A DNA stretch of 35,306 nt from Smithella sp. (GTDB lineage: Bacteria > Desulfobacterota > Syntrophia > Syntrophales > Smithellaceae). Under the pieces are notes generated by a model that ran no database searches, was not told where the DNA came from, and saw only the letters and a program-made list of their open reading frames with translations. Below are positions 1-9,112 of this stretch, in pieces. Location: the NCBI GenBank assembly GCA_030018675.1, contig JASEHT010000005.1, positions 1 through 35,306 of the forward strand, given 5' to 3'. Position 1 is the stretch's first letter; each line of letters starts with the position of its first letter. Position numbers and translations under genes: made by a program.

Positions 1-392
1 TACCTTGGTACAATAGAATAAAATTTATACGTTTGAAAAAACAGCATTTTGCCACATTTCTTTTTCCCCGTCGGAATATACAACTTACTGATAAAACTAA
101 AAGTTTCTTCATACACCGCTAAAAATAATAATGGTTGTTTTTAAGCAAAAAACGACCCATACCAAATAGAGTCTTGGCATTGAATATGGATCTTGATGTG
201 ACAGTAAACGTACAGGCGAGCAGGAGACAACGTACAATTTGATTTATGAAAGCTATATATTCTTTTATTTTTTTGTCAAGTAAAAATTATGGAATTAGAA
301 AAAATAAAAAGAATCCAGAATCGCCGTCTTCGCGGGACTCACAGACAAATATTTTACCCTATCGGGTGATCCTAAATAGGTGGGTAAAAGAC

Positions 393-836
393 TTACTCTT
401 GCCAGAGTTCGCGCGTGATCTCCACAATGCGGCTGCGCTGGGTATCGTTAAGCAGCATCCTCGGTGAATTCTGAACGGTCGTGTCGCTGTTTTCCACCAC
501 CAGCACGGAGGCGTCACGGCTCAGCGTGTGGTTGTGCCACACCCCGCGCCTGACGTTGTAGAGTTTGCGCGGCACCATGTCCACGGCGGTTATCGAGGGG
601 ATGGTGTCCTTTCGATCACCGAGAAAAAGGATACAGCGGCCTTCCAGCAGTACGAAAACTTCATCCGTTTCATTGTGCCGCTGCATGGCGAAAAGGCGTT
701 CGGGCAGCAGTTCTTCAGAGGAACGCAGCATGGCGACCCGCCATTTATCGTAATCAATCAGCGGCTGAAAACCCGTTCCCTCAAAGCTGCGAATTTCCAG
801 CAGGCGTTCATCAATCATCGAATACAAATCCTCCAT
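393..836 (-). CDS. cupin-fold protein
   Basis: 147-aa ORF with cupin-like motifs (FAMQRHNETDEVFVLLEGRCILFLGD... VWHNHTLSRDASVLVVENSDT); co-directional with upstream genes. Confidence 0.75.
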   Translation of the reverse strand: MEDLYSMIDERLLEIRSFEGTGFQPLIDYDKWRVAMLRSSEELLPERLFAMQRHNETDEVFVLLEGRCILFLGDRKDTIPSITAVDMVPRKLYNVRRGVWHNHTLSRDASVLVVENSDTTVQNSPRMLLNDTQRSRIVEITRELWQE

Positions 837-848
837 GAAACATTTCGA

Positions 849-1568
849 TTACTTGCTTTTCAGCACGGGAAAAACAAGTTTGCCGCCGTGTTCTCCGATG
901 AGCGACACAATCGGCAGAGACAAGAATATCAGCGCCGGTACAATCATTTCCCAACCCGAAGGATTTTGCAGAATTCCGGGTTTGACGAAAAGAGCCGCTA
1001 TGATGACGATATCGGCATTCAAGAGCAAAATGGAAAAGATCGTTTTCCGCACGATAAGCGGATTCGGCTTGCCGGAATAATTAACGAGCCAGGCGAGAAT
1101 CCCCGTGATGATGGCCGCGGGCAAAGAAAGCGTTCCCAGGATATAGAGGTAGAAGACGGCGTCAAGCAGTCCCTGTGCCGGACTGATCAGATAATACCAG
1201 GCCAGAAACAGCGGCGCGATGATGAAGATGGCCATGGGAAAATGGACGACCATGGGGTGGGGGTGCCGTTTGAAAAAGGGGTAGGCGTCCATAAAGCGGA
1301 TCAGCCATTCCGGAAGAAACGGAGGCTTGTCTTCGTTTTCCGCGGCCAGCGCTCCTGTTTCCTGAATTTTGGCCAGGACGTCTCTGCCGTGCGGCGAGGC
1401 GGCAATGGCTTCGGTCAGATCGACGCCCGCCGGATGACGGTTCATATGCACGCCGTTTTTCCATAACCGATTGCCCGTCACGTCATAGACTTTTCCGTCA
1501 ACGGCAACAAATGCCTTGCGGCCTTCCTTGCCGTCGTTTTTCGATAAGCTTTCCCGGTCGAACTCCAT
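849..1568 (-). CDS. cytochrome b5-like heme-binding domain fused to DUF2231-type membrane domain
   Basis: 239 aa; N-terminal VAVDGKVYDVTGNRLWKNGVHMNRHPAGVDLTEAI (HPAG cyt b5-like signature) followed by HPHPMVVHFPMAIFIIAPLFLAWYYL (DUF2231-like) and several TM segments. Confidence 0.8.
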   Translation of the reverse strand: MEFDRESLSKNDGKEGRKAFVAVDGKVYDVTGNRLWKNGVHMNRHPAGVDLTEAIAASPHGRDVLAKIQETGALAAENEDKPPFLPEWLIRFMDAYPFFKRHPHPMVVHFPMAIFIIAPLFLAWYYLISPAQGLLDAVFYLYILGTLSLPAAIITGILAWLVNYSGKPNPLIVRKTIFSILLLNADIVIIAALFVKPGILQNPSGWEMIVPALIFLSLPIVSLIGEHGGKLVFPVLKSK

Positions 1569-1636
1569 ACTCTTGTCCTCCTCGCGTCAGGTTCGCGCAT
1601 TGTACAACATTCAAACGCCGGTGTCGCCCTTTTTCG

Positions 1637-2758
1637 TCAGGGTCGCCGCCGTTTTTTTTCATGATTTCTGAAAAACACGGTGAAGGCGGCCGGAATATAA
1701 AACGCCGCCAGAATAAACGCCGAAAATAAAGCCGGTTGAATGTCCCGATGATTTTGCAGCCCCTGAATCAGATAGGCGGCAATCAACAAAATTCCCGTCA
1801 GATTATGGATGCGGATGGTCAGCAGATGAGCCGGTATCAAACGGGACGGCTCATGGAAATATTTTCTCAGAATGACGGATGATCGGATTGCCCAGGGCAG
1901 GGTCAGAAGGGCCGGATAAATCCAGTAACTGGCGAACTCCAGCAGGGGCGCAAACGCCATCAGGGAATAGGCGACGGTCATGGCCAGCACATAAAGCCAT
2001 ACCGCATTTTTTGCCCCGTATTTCACGACCAGCGTGTTTTTGCCCGCCGCCGCGTCGTTTTGCCTGTCCGGTATTTCATTGATGATGATCATGGCAAACA
2101 TCATCAACCCCAGCGGCAACAACACCACCAACGCTTCCCGCGAAAAAGAAACCGCCTGCAGCACGTAGGCGCCCATGCCGATGGTGAAACTGAAATTGAT
2201 CAGTTGCGAAATCTCCCCGAAACCGAGGTAGCCGTAACGTACTGGCGGCGCCGTGTAAAAATAGGAACTTGCCATGCCGAAAACGCCGAAAGCAAGCACC
2301 CACCAGGTTTGAACGATGCACAAATACAGGCCGATAAGAATGGTCAGCGCATAAAATGTTGTAAAAACGAACCGCATATGGCGGTGCTGAATTTTGCCGG
2401 AAGTCAGAGTGCCGCTGCCGCCCGCGTAGGGATTTTTTGCTTGTTCATCTCTCCGGTCGACGGCGGCGTGATAGTCGAAATAGTCGTCGGTCATGTTCAG
2501 GGCGATGTGGTTGAGCATGACCCCCGTTACGGCGAGAAAGAAAAACCAGGGATTCAGAATGCCGGTATGCGCCCAGGCCGCAACGCCACCCAGAATGGCC
2601 GGGAGAAAACTGGCCGGGACGAAATGATAGCGAAACGCCGTCCACCAAACCCGCAGACGTTCAGGCAGCGGCCTTGCTGTTTCCGGCGCGCTATGACGTT
2701 TTGCTTGTAAAGGTTCCGATGGATTAATTTTTGCGGAGGCAAGTTCGTCGCTATTCAC
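1637..2758 (-). CDS. UbiA-family prenyltransferase (MenA-like)
   Basis: 373 aa, multi-TM, Asp-rich motifs NMTDDYFDYHAAVD and NEIPDRQNDAAAGKNTLVVKYG; GTG start. Confidence 0.85.
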   Translation of the reverse strand: MNSDELASAKINPSEPLQAKRHSAPETARPLPERLRVWWTAFRYHFVPASFLPAILGGVAAWAHTGILNPWFFFLAVTGVMLNHIALNMTDDYFDYHAAVDRRDEQAKNPYAGGSGTLTSGKIQHRHMRFVFTTFYALTILIGLYLCIVQTWWVLAFGVFGMASSYFYTAPPVRYGYLGFGEISQLINFSFTIGMGAYVLQAVSFSREALVVLLPLGLMMFAMIIINEIPDRQNDAAAGKNTLVVKYGAKNAVWLYVLAMTVAYSLMAFAPLLEFASYWIYPALLTLPWAIRSSVILRKYFHEPSRLIPAHLLTIRIHNLTGILLIAAYLIQGLQNHRDIQPALFSAFILAAFYIPAAFTVFFRNHEKKRRRP

Positions 2759-2857
2759 GAGTTATTTGTAACACGGGGCAAATTCTTCTGTCAAAAAATA
2801 TTTATGACGGTGAAAGGGGATAAAATGTGATTGGTTTTAAGGATGTGTTGCCGAAAT

Positions 2858-2901
2858 AAAAAAGCCGGCGCTTGATTCAATCATCAGACACCGACTTTTT
2901 T
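2858..2901. terminator. probable terminator hairpin (bidirectional-looking)
   Basis: AAAAAAGCCGGCGCTTGATT...AATCATCAGACACCGACTTTTTT: imperfect inverted repeat flanked by A6 and T6, just downstream of the 2911-3480 minus-strand gene. Confidence 0.65.
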
Positions 2902-2910
2902 ATCTTCAGA

Positions 2911-3480
2911 TTACATGCCGAGCATGCCGGTGCGCAGCTTTTCGTTTTTGTGGGCGGGCTTGTCGATAATCCAGATGCCGAACAGGGCGGCTTTGAAATC
3001 CAGGCCTTCCACGGTGGTGATCAACTTGCCGTTTTTATAGAAATTGGTGCCCGTGCCTTTGATATAAACCAGATCATAAATATCGCCGACGCTGAATTTC
3101 TGCGCGAAAGCCGTGTAAGCGAGGTTTATTTTCGGCCTTAACGGAGCGGTGTTCGCGTTTGTTGTTCGTTCAAATCCTTCCTCGCAGGCTTCTTTGAATC
3201 TATCCGCCGTAATGAGCCTCGACGTGATCTTGATTCTGATCGCCATGGATTCGTCTTCGTTCATGATTTTTTTGTAATCGCTGCTTTTTCCCGTAAGGTA
3301 AAGACCCGCAACGTAAATGTTGGTGAAGAATTTCTCCCGGATGCCGGCGCCGTTGAGTATCAGGTCGGTGTTTCCCATCTTAAAGGTCTCCTCCATTTCC
3401 ACGCCGCCGATCGTTTTCGCCTGTGCCAAAGAAACTAAAATAAAAACACATACCCATGCTAAGACAAATCTTTTGAACAT
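2911..3480 (-). CDS. chalcone isomerase-like domain protein, exported
   Basis: 189 aa, signal peptide MFKRFVLAWVCVFILVSLAQA; LNGAGIREKFFTNIYVAGLYLTGKSSD typical of the bacterial chalcone-isomerase-like family. Confidence 0.85.
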   Translation of the reverse strand: MFKRFVLAWVCVFILVSLAQAKTIGGVEMEETFKMGNTDLILNGAGIREKFFTNIYVAGLYLTGKSSDYKKIMNEDESMAIRIKITSRLITADRFKEACEEGFERTTNANTAPLRPKINLAYTAFAQKFSVGDIYDLVYIKGTGTNFYKNGKLITTVEGLDFKAALFGIWIIDKPAHKNEKLRTGMLGM

Positions 3481-3592
3481 TCGAAGCCTCCTTAAATATT
3501 TTTTATTCGCCCGAAATATTTCCCCCGACTCGCGGAAAATATCCTGATCGACACCACTAAAATGCTTTACGTTTTATTCCAAGGGTTGTTGA

Positions 3593-3620
3593 AGTATATT
3601 GAAAGCTTTTTTCAAGTCAA
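3593..3620 (-). promoter_or_regulatory. sigma-70-like promoter for the chalcone isomerase-like gene
   Basis: Minus strand TTGACT-N16-TATACT (revcomp of AGTATA 3593-3598 and AGTCAA 3615-3620), about 110 bp upstream of the start. Confidence 0.5.
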
Positions 3621-3713
3621 TGGAATTTAATGATGAAAAACTAGGGTGTGGCCCAAAGGATATTTCTCGAAACCGGGACAGGGGAGGGCCGCAACGGTTT
3701 GCCGCTTTTGAAA

Positions 3714-4550
3714 TCAGGGACAGTCTTTCTTTTGTCTGGCTTTTTCCAGTAATTTACAGTTTCCCAGTTCACACGCCTTTTGGGCGTCACTGCAGCCGAA
3801 TTCTTTGTTGCCGTTGGCAAAATAAGAGACACCACGGTTGTGGTAAGCGTTGACGGCTTCAGGTGTCAAACGGATGATTTCATTAAAATCTTCAATCGCC
3901 TGAAGATGATTTCCCATCTCGTAGTAAGTAAGGCCGCGGTTGTAGTAAGAATGTGCATAATCGGGCTTCAGACGAATGGCTTCGTCATAATCCTCAAGGG
4001 CCCGCTGATAGTCTTTCATGTCGCCGTAAGCATTTCCCCTGTTGTTGTAGGCTTCAGCCAGATCGGGTTTCAGCCGGATGGCTTCGTCCAAATATTCGAT
4101 GACCTGCTCCGTGTCCGAACACCTTCCCTTATCGCAGAGATCAAAAGCCTTTTGGAGCAAGTTAACGGCCTCTTTCGTTGCCGCGACAGGGCTGAGCGTT
4201 TTTTCCGTCACCCGTTCAATTTCCTTCGCGGAGGTATCCAGATACTCCGGAGCCTCGGGCGTGTGCATTGCCGGTGCTTGTATTTCTACTATTTTTTTTT
4301 CGCGTTGGTCGGATTTTCTGATTTGTGAAATTACCAATAAAGATAAGGCGACTAAGATAACAACGGCTACAACCGGTATCCGGTAGCTTTTCTTTTTTCC
4401 CGATGGTGGAAGATCGCTCCGGTCACTTTGATTGGTATCATCGGGAATTTCCTGCCCGCGCTTCGGTACTGATTCGACAGATCCGCCGCAGTAAGGGCAT
4501 TTGTTTATTCTATCGGTAAACTCTTCCCGGCACTTACGACATATTTTCAT
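3714..4550 (-). CDS. zinc-ribbon / TM / TPR-repeat protein
   Basis: Likely start MKICRKCREEFTDRINKCPYCGG (ORF extends to 4601); one TM segment (YRIPVVAVVILVALSLLVI) and TPRs (AYNNRGNAYGDMKDYQRALEDYDEAIRLKPDYAHSYYNRGLTYYEMG...). Confidence 0.85.
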   Translation of the reverse strand: MKICRKCREEFTDRINKCPYCGGSVESVPKRGQEIPDDTNQSDRSDLPPSGKKKSYRIPVVAVVILVALSLLVISQIRKSDQREKKIVEIQAPAMHTPEAPEYLDTSAKEIERVTEKTLSPVAATKEAVNLLQKAFDLCDKGRCSDTEQVIEYLDEAIRLKPDLAEAYNNRGNAYGDMKDYQRALEDYDEAIRLKPDYAHSYYNRGLTYYEMGNHLQAIEDFNEIIRLTPEAVNAYHNRGVSYFANGNKEFGCSDAQKACELGNCKLLEKARQKKDCP

Positions 4551-4830
4551 AAACAATATTTCTCCACGCAGGTGCTTATCATAATCTTCACTTTCCGCCA
4601 AGGCATACTTGAAAAGCTGGATAAAAAGTTTTTAAAGGAAGAGCGGGAAACGCCTGGTCATGGCCATCAAGCCGGTTGCTCGTCGGAGAGTTATTCGATG
4701 TATTGTATTAAATACGTGAAAATGTTATGATCAATCAAAATATTATCGAACGTGCATGGGAATTCCGGATGTTTTAAGTTAAGTTAAGTATGACCCTAAA
4801 GCGAACCGCATTTTTATCGGGAGTTCATTA

Positions 4831-6531
4831 ATGGCAGACACACCTCAACAGTTGAAAGCGATTAACATCCTTGTTCATCTGCATAAAGCTGCAAAACTTG
4901 TTCGGCCCGTCAACCACACCATTATATATTCCATCGAAATGATCTGTCTTCACCTTCTGGAAACATTGCGTCAAAACTCTCCTGCCGCGTTTGCTCAACT
5001 GGAAAAAGAACTTCTTTCAGGGGAAAATTTTGCCGTTTCTAATGAAGATGGCGCAATTTCATTTTCAGATCTACTGGATGTGATTCTTGCCCTCGATATG
5101 ACGACCATCTCCTTCGATAAAAACTTGCAACGAGAAGAATGGAGCATTTTGATAAATCTCCCCGCAAAAAATCCACAGCCGGCATACGAAGAACCGGCAA
5201 TTCATGAACTCGTTGAGGAATTGAAAACAGATCAACCTCCGGAAATTGTCGATGAGGATAAGCCACCGTCCTACGAGAAATTACCTTTAGTCAATGAGCA
5301 AACTCCTGAGCCGCTGGCGTCAGAAAGAAAAGTCGATGCGCGCATTGATGAACCGCTACAGTTGAAAAGTGAGATTGATGAACCCGTTCAGCCACTTCCT
5401 CAGGATCCCGAACGGGAACAGATTCAGCAAGAGATTCACGAAGAGATTCAGGAGCAGGTGCCTGTTTCTGAATCTCAAGACGGGAAAAATCAGCTTTATG
5501 AAGATCTTGCGATGATGGAAAAAGTATTCACCCGTCTGAATGCGTTGGATGGAGCCATCGAAGCTATTCCTTCACCCGAGCAGGTGGATATGATGAACAG
5601 ATTGTCAGCCAAAACGGCGGAGTGGTTGGAGACGCAGACCGCCTTGACGCCCGAATACAAAGAAATTTGTCTGCGCTTGCAAGCGCTTATTAAGCATTTT
5701 ATCAGCAACAGATATTTTGCCGAGGCGGTTCCGCTGGTCGGTGTTTTTGGAAAAATCAGCAGTGGTGTGCTGAAAAAAGGTGATAAAATACGGGAGTTTT
5801 CTTTGGAGGTACTCCGCAATCTGGCAACGGATAACAACATCAACATCCTATTCAAAGAAATCAACGGCAATGATAAGAATAAAAAATTTCAGGCCGGTCA
5901 GGTATTTTCCGGATTCGGAAATGTAATCATCAATAAATTGCTCACGGTTCTTCAGAACGCCAATGACAGCAAAGTGCGAATAGGTATTCTTCATATCATT
6001 CAAGAGATGGGACAGGCAGCCATGCCGGCCATCAAGTCAAGCATTAATAATTACGCTCCCTGGTATTATTTACGCAACATGGCCTATTTGCTCGGTCGTA
6101 TCGGTGACGAAAACACCGCCGATGTTCTCGTGCCACTGCTGTTGCATAAGGAAAGACGGGTGCGCATGGAAGCATTCAAGAGCATAAGCCAGACCGGAGG
6201 GAGCAGGCGGGGGCCTTTGCTTCTATCGGCGCTCCCGGATGCGGATACGGAACTGCGGATGAATATCATTGAAATACTCGGTAAAATTCGATACGCAGAT
6301 GCGGTGCCGGATTTACAGGATATGCTCAAGGCAAAGACTTCGTTATCGAAGGATGATCAAATATCTTTACAGGAAAAAATTTGCAAGGCGCTCGGAGCGA
6401 TCGGTTCCGCCGAGGCGATAAAAACCCTTTCGGAAGTTGCCGAATCGAAATCTTTTCTGGGAATTGCCTCTTATCCCAAGGAAGTTAAGTATGCTGCCCA
6501 ACGGGCGCTGGAATTCATTAAGAGAAAATAA
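4831..6531 (+). CDS. HEAT-repeat protein with uncharacterised N-terminal domain
   Basis: 566 aa; C-terminal HEAT-like repeats (LRNMAYLLGRIGDENTADVLVPLLLHKERRVRMEAFKSI...); central Glu/Pro/Gln-rich linker. Confidence 0.8.
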   Translation: MADTPQQLKAINILVHLHKAAKLVRPVNHTIIYSIEMICLHLLETLRQNSPAAFAQLEKELLSGENFAVSNEDGAISFSDLLDVILALDMTTISFDKNLQREEWSILINLPAKNPQPAYEEPAIHELVEELKTDQPPEIVDEDKPPSYEKLPLVNEQTPEPLASERKVDARIDEPLQLKSEIDEPVQPLPQDPEREQIQQEIHEEIQEQVPVSESQDGKNQLYEDLAMMEKVFTRLNALDGAIEAIPSPEQVDMMNRLSAKTAEWLETQTALTPEYKEICLRLQALIKHFISNRYFAEAVPLVGVFGKISSGVLKKGDKIREFSLEVLRNLATDNNINILFKEINGNDKNKKFQAGQVFSGFGNVIINKLLTVLQNANDSKVRIGILHIIQEMGQAAMPAIKSSINNYAPWYYLRNMAYLLGRIGDENTADVLVPLLLHKERRVRMEAFKSISQTGGSRRGPLLLSALPDADTELRMNIIEILGKIRYADAVPDLQDMLKAKTSLSKDDQISLQEKICKALGAIGSAEAIKTLSEVAESKSFLGIASYPKEVKYAAQRALEFIKRK

Positions 6532-6818
6532 AATTAAGCAGATTTAGGCATTAAGCCCCAAAGTCATTCCCCACATTATTTCAAATACAAATTTATCCAA
6601 TAAGAGAGTGTTGGTGTGGAAAATATTTTTGAGGTGTCGCAGATAAAAATAATTTAAGCGGTTATGCGGAAGAATTTCAGCCGGGTTATTCGGCGTCGCG
6701 GTTCAATGTGAGCAAGCGCATGGATGATCGTTTAACGGTTTGTTGTGTGTTCAAATCGTCTTGTACAAACGGCATGTGTGCCGATAAAAAGAGACCCGCG
6801 GGTTTTATCAAAACAATT

Positions 6819-7448
6819 TCAGATCCACTTTAAAATTCCGGCAAAAACAATCAGGCCGACGGCGTTCACGGCGAAAAGCGCACCGATGAAAAGCATTTGC
6901 GCTTTGGGTTTCCAGTCGTGTACATAGCATGCAGCGGCAAAGAAGGGGATATAGACCGTCACGAACACCGGAAAGGATCCCCACCAATGGTAAACCCAAA
7001 CGAAAGTGGGCGTCCTCACCAGAAAGATTTCCAGAATAGAAGCTAATGCCGCATTGGCGATAGAAAAGACAAGGCGGTTATTCATGCCGAAGATTTTTGC
7101 CGAAGGATCTTTGGGCATTATTTTGCAGACGACCAGGCCGGCAATGGAGAACATCAGGCTGATTTCGATACCGACCCCCACCATGATTGCAAAGGCTGTT
7201 CCGGAAGGAACCGTCCATAAGGCGTGTCCGGAGCAGTACTGAATCAGAGCGTTGACGATTTCGACGAACCAGTGAACCATGTAGAGCGCCAGTCCGCCGA
7301 CGATGACGCGGTAGTTGCCTTTCTCATATTCATTGGCGTAAATATATAAGACAATCACGAGAAGAGGAATGACATACCATTGGAATGTGTCGCCGCTTCT
7401 TAAAATGCTCAACGCCTGCTGGGTTGCTTCGGGATTGTTTAAATTCAT
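6819..7448 (-). CDS. multi-pass membrane protein of unknown function
   Basis: 209 aa, several hydrophobic helices (FQWYVIPLLVIVLYIYA, IVGGLALYMVHWFVEIV, MLFIGALFAVNAVGLIVFAGI). Confidence 0.7.
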   Translation of the reverse strand: MNLNNPEATQQALSILRSGDTFQWYVIPLLVIVLYIYANEYEKGNYRVIVGGLALYMVHWFVEIVNALIQYCSGHALWTVPSGTAFAIMVGVGIEISLMFSIAGLVVCKIMPKDPSAKIFGMNNRLVFSIANAALASILEIFLVRTPTFVWVYHWWGSFPVFVTVYIPFFAAACYVHDWKPKAQMLFIGALFAVNAVGLIVFAGILKWI

Positions 7449-7570
7449 CTCAGCACCTCTGTTGTTTTGGTGGGGTGTGCAGTAATCCGTGCAAGGATTA
7501 TCTGTAAGTATTTATCATTCACACAGCCGTTCGGAAAAACCGGTGATATTATCGCCGGGATGCCAATTTA

Positions 7571-8557
7571 TTATTTGTCCAAAGGAGCGAAGATATTGCC
7601 GATCGTAATAGCCGCAGAACTTTTTTTGACGATGGCGGTTGAAGTAAAATCTCTGCAACTGATCACCTGGATGATACCGTTCGGTATCGCGCGATCCGTG
7701 ACCGCCAGCGTTTTGAATACATCGCCGGCTTCAATTCCGTCCTGGCAGCCTTTATCGAGGAAAATGACATCCAGCATCGATAGCATCGTCGCTTGATCGC
7801 TGGCGGCTATAATCATCCCGTTGATATTCGGGCTGCGAAACCGTCCCGTCGTCATCGGGGTTTCTATGTCGTAATAGGAATCGAGGCCGTCGCCTTTGGC
7901 AATTTCCCTGAAACATTGAACGATTTTTGCCATCGTGTTGCCGTTTCTGACTTCCACGATTTCCAGGATTCCGCTGATGGTGATGACATAACCGATTCTT
8001 TCTCTTGTGATCGGGTGTCTTAAACGATCCGATACGTTGATGACGTAAAATTTGTCACCCGCTTTAACAGGATAGTCCATGTCCACGTAAACAAGATCAT
8101 CGTTGCCGAAGAGTGTTTTGCCGAAGGGATCCTTGCTGATTTTCCCGACGCCGGGGATGATATCGGATATGTATCCGCTTGCCGTCAGGAGGCTTTTATC
8201 GATGAGCGGACGTTTTTTTGTTACGGCTTCCTGATGAAGATCGTCTTCCAACGGCTCCTGAAATCCGGGAACGGGCATCGGTTTCGCTTCTTCCCGGGGC
8301 CGCTCTTTCTGAATGAGATAGACAGGAATCCTGATGACCTGACCCGGATAAATCCAGTGAGGATTTCTTATCCATTTATTTTCTTCCCAAATCTTAGGCC
8401 ACAGGTAAGGATCCTTCAGTTCTCTTTCGGATAAATCCCAGAGCGTATCCCCTTTGATGACGGTATGCTCTTTGATTCTCTCAGATTCCGCGAACGCATT
8501 CAGTGAAAAAAACAGAATAGCGATGGCAGCCAGGATGATTGATTTGCATGTCGGCAT
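7571..8557 (-). CDS. exported LysM-domain protein
   Basis: 328 aa; signal peptide, then HTVIKGDTLWDLSERELKDPYLWPKIWEENKWIRNPHWIYPGQVIRIP (LysM). Confidence 0.85.
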   Translation of the reverse strand: MPTCKSIILAAIAILFFSLNAFAESERIKEHTVIKGDTLWDLSERELKDPYLWPKIWEENKWIRNPHWIYPGQVIRIPVYLIQKERPREEAKPMPVPGFQEPLEDDLHQEAVTKKRPLIDKSLLTASGYISDIIPGVGKISKDPFGKTLFGNDDLVYVDMDYPVKAGDKFYVINVSDRLRHPITRERIGYVITISGILEIVEVRNGNTMAKIVQCFREIAKGDGLDSYYDIETPMTTGRFRSPNINGMIIAASDQATMLSMLDVIFLDKGCQDGIEAGDVFKTLAVTDRAIPNGIIQVISCRDFTSTAIVKKSSAAITIGNIFAPLDK

Positions 8558-8867
8558 GTTAATTCTCCTCCGTTAAATAGGTCAAGCCTCGAAATAACCG
8601 GCATGACCGAAACTGTCAAGAATATGGGCGATGGATAAACACTTCCTCTTTCGTGAATATTCAATTTCGAAAGCGGCGCGTGTAACATGAAGGTCGCAAT
8701 TCGGAATTGCTGAATAAAACAATCACGCAAAGCGGAAAGCATCAACAATATCCATTGTTGCGCTGATAATATATGAGGAAAGATTTTGTATGTCAAGAAA
8801 ATATAAGCCGCTTTTCGTGGCGCAGCCGGTATAAAATGGCTTTGCTGAAAGCGGCTGTCGCACGCCG

Positions 8868-9038
8868 TCAACCTTTCAGACTGATGAAGAGACCGAGGAC
8901 AGCCAGAAAAGACAGAATCAAGGGATTTTGCGCCGCTCGGAGACCTTCGATTTGTTCCGGACCCATGCATTGCGATAGCTGAACCCCGAGATAGATGACG
9001 ATGCCCAAATTCAGTACCACGCCCAGTAAGGTTAGCAT
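8868..9038 (-). CDS. small membrane protein (56 aa), not in the supplied ORF track
   Basis: MLTLLGVVLNLGIVIYLGVQLSQCMGPEQIEGLRAAQNPLILSFLAVLGLFISLKG, preceded on the minus strand by a strong SD (AAAGGAGG) with suitable spacing; two hydrophobic segments. Confidence 0.65.
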   Translation of the reverse strand: MLTLLGVVLNLGIVIYLGVQLSQCMGPEQIEGLRAAQNPLILSFLAVLGLFISLKG

Positions 9039-9112
9039 GTGAATCCTCCTTTAACCGATGTATGAAGTGTATGCTTAAGCGTACCGCATCAAAAAAAGAA
9101 TTTACGTTTAGG

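Noticed and set aside
246-467. 73-aa plus-strand ORF near the left edge
   Set aside because: AT-rich intergenic region overlapping the 3' end of the cupin gene; no SD and no recognisable protein.
528-1466. 312-aa plus-strand ORF
   Set aside because: Antisense to the cupin and cyt b5/DUF2231 genes, which have recognisable families; composition (His/Arg/Gln-rich) is typical of antisense translation.
8500-8970. 156-aa minus-strand ORF
   Set aside because: Overlaps the LysM start in another frame and the 56-aa membrane ORF; composition is non-coding-like and no SD seen.
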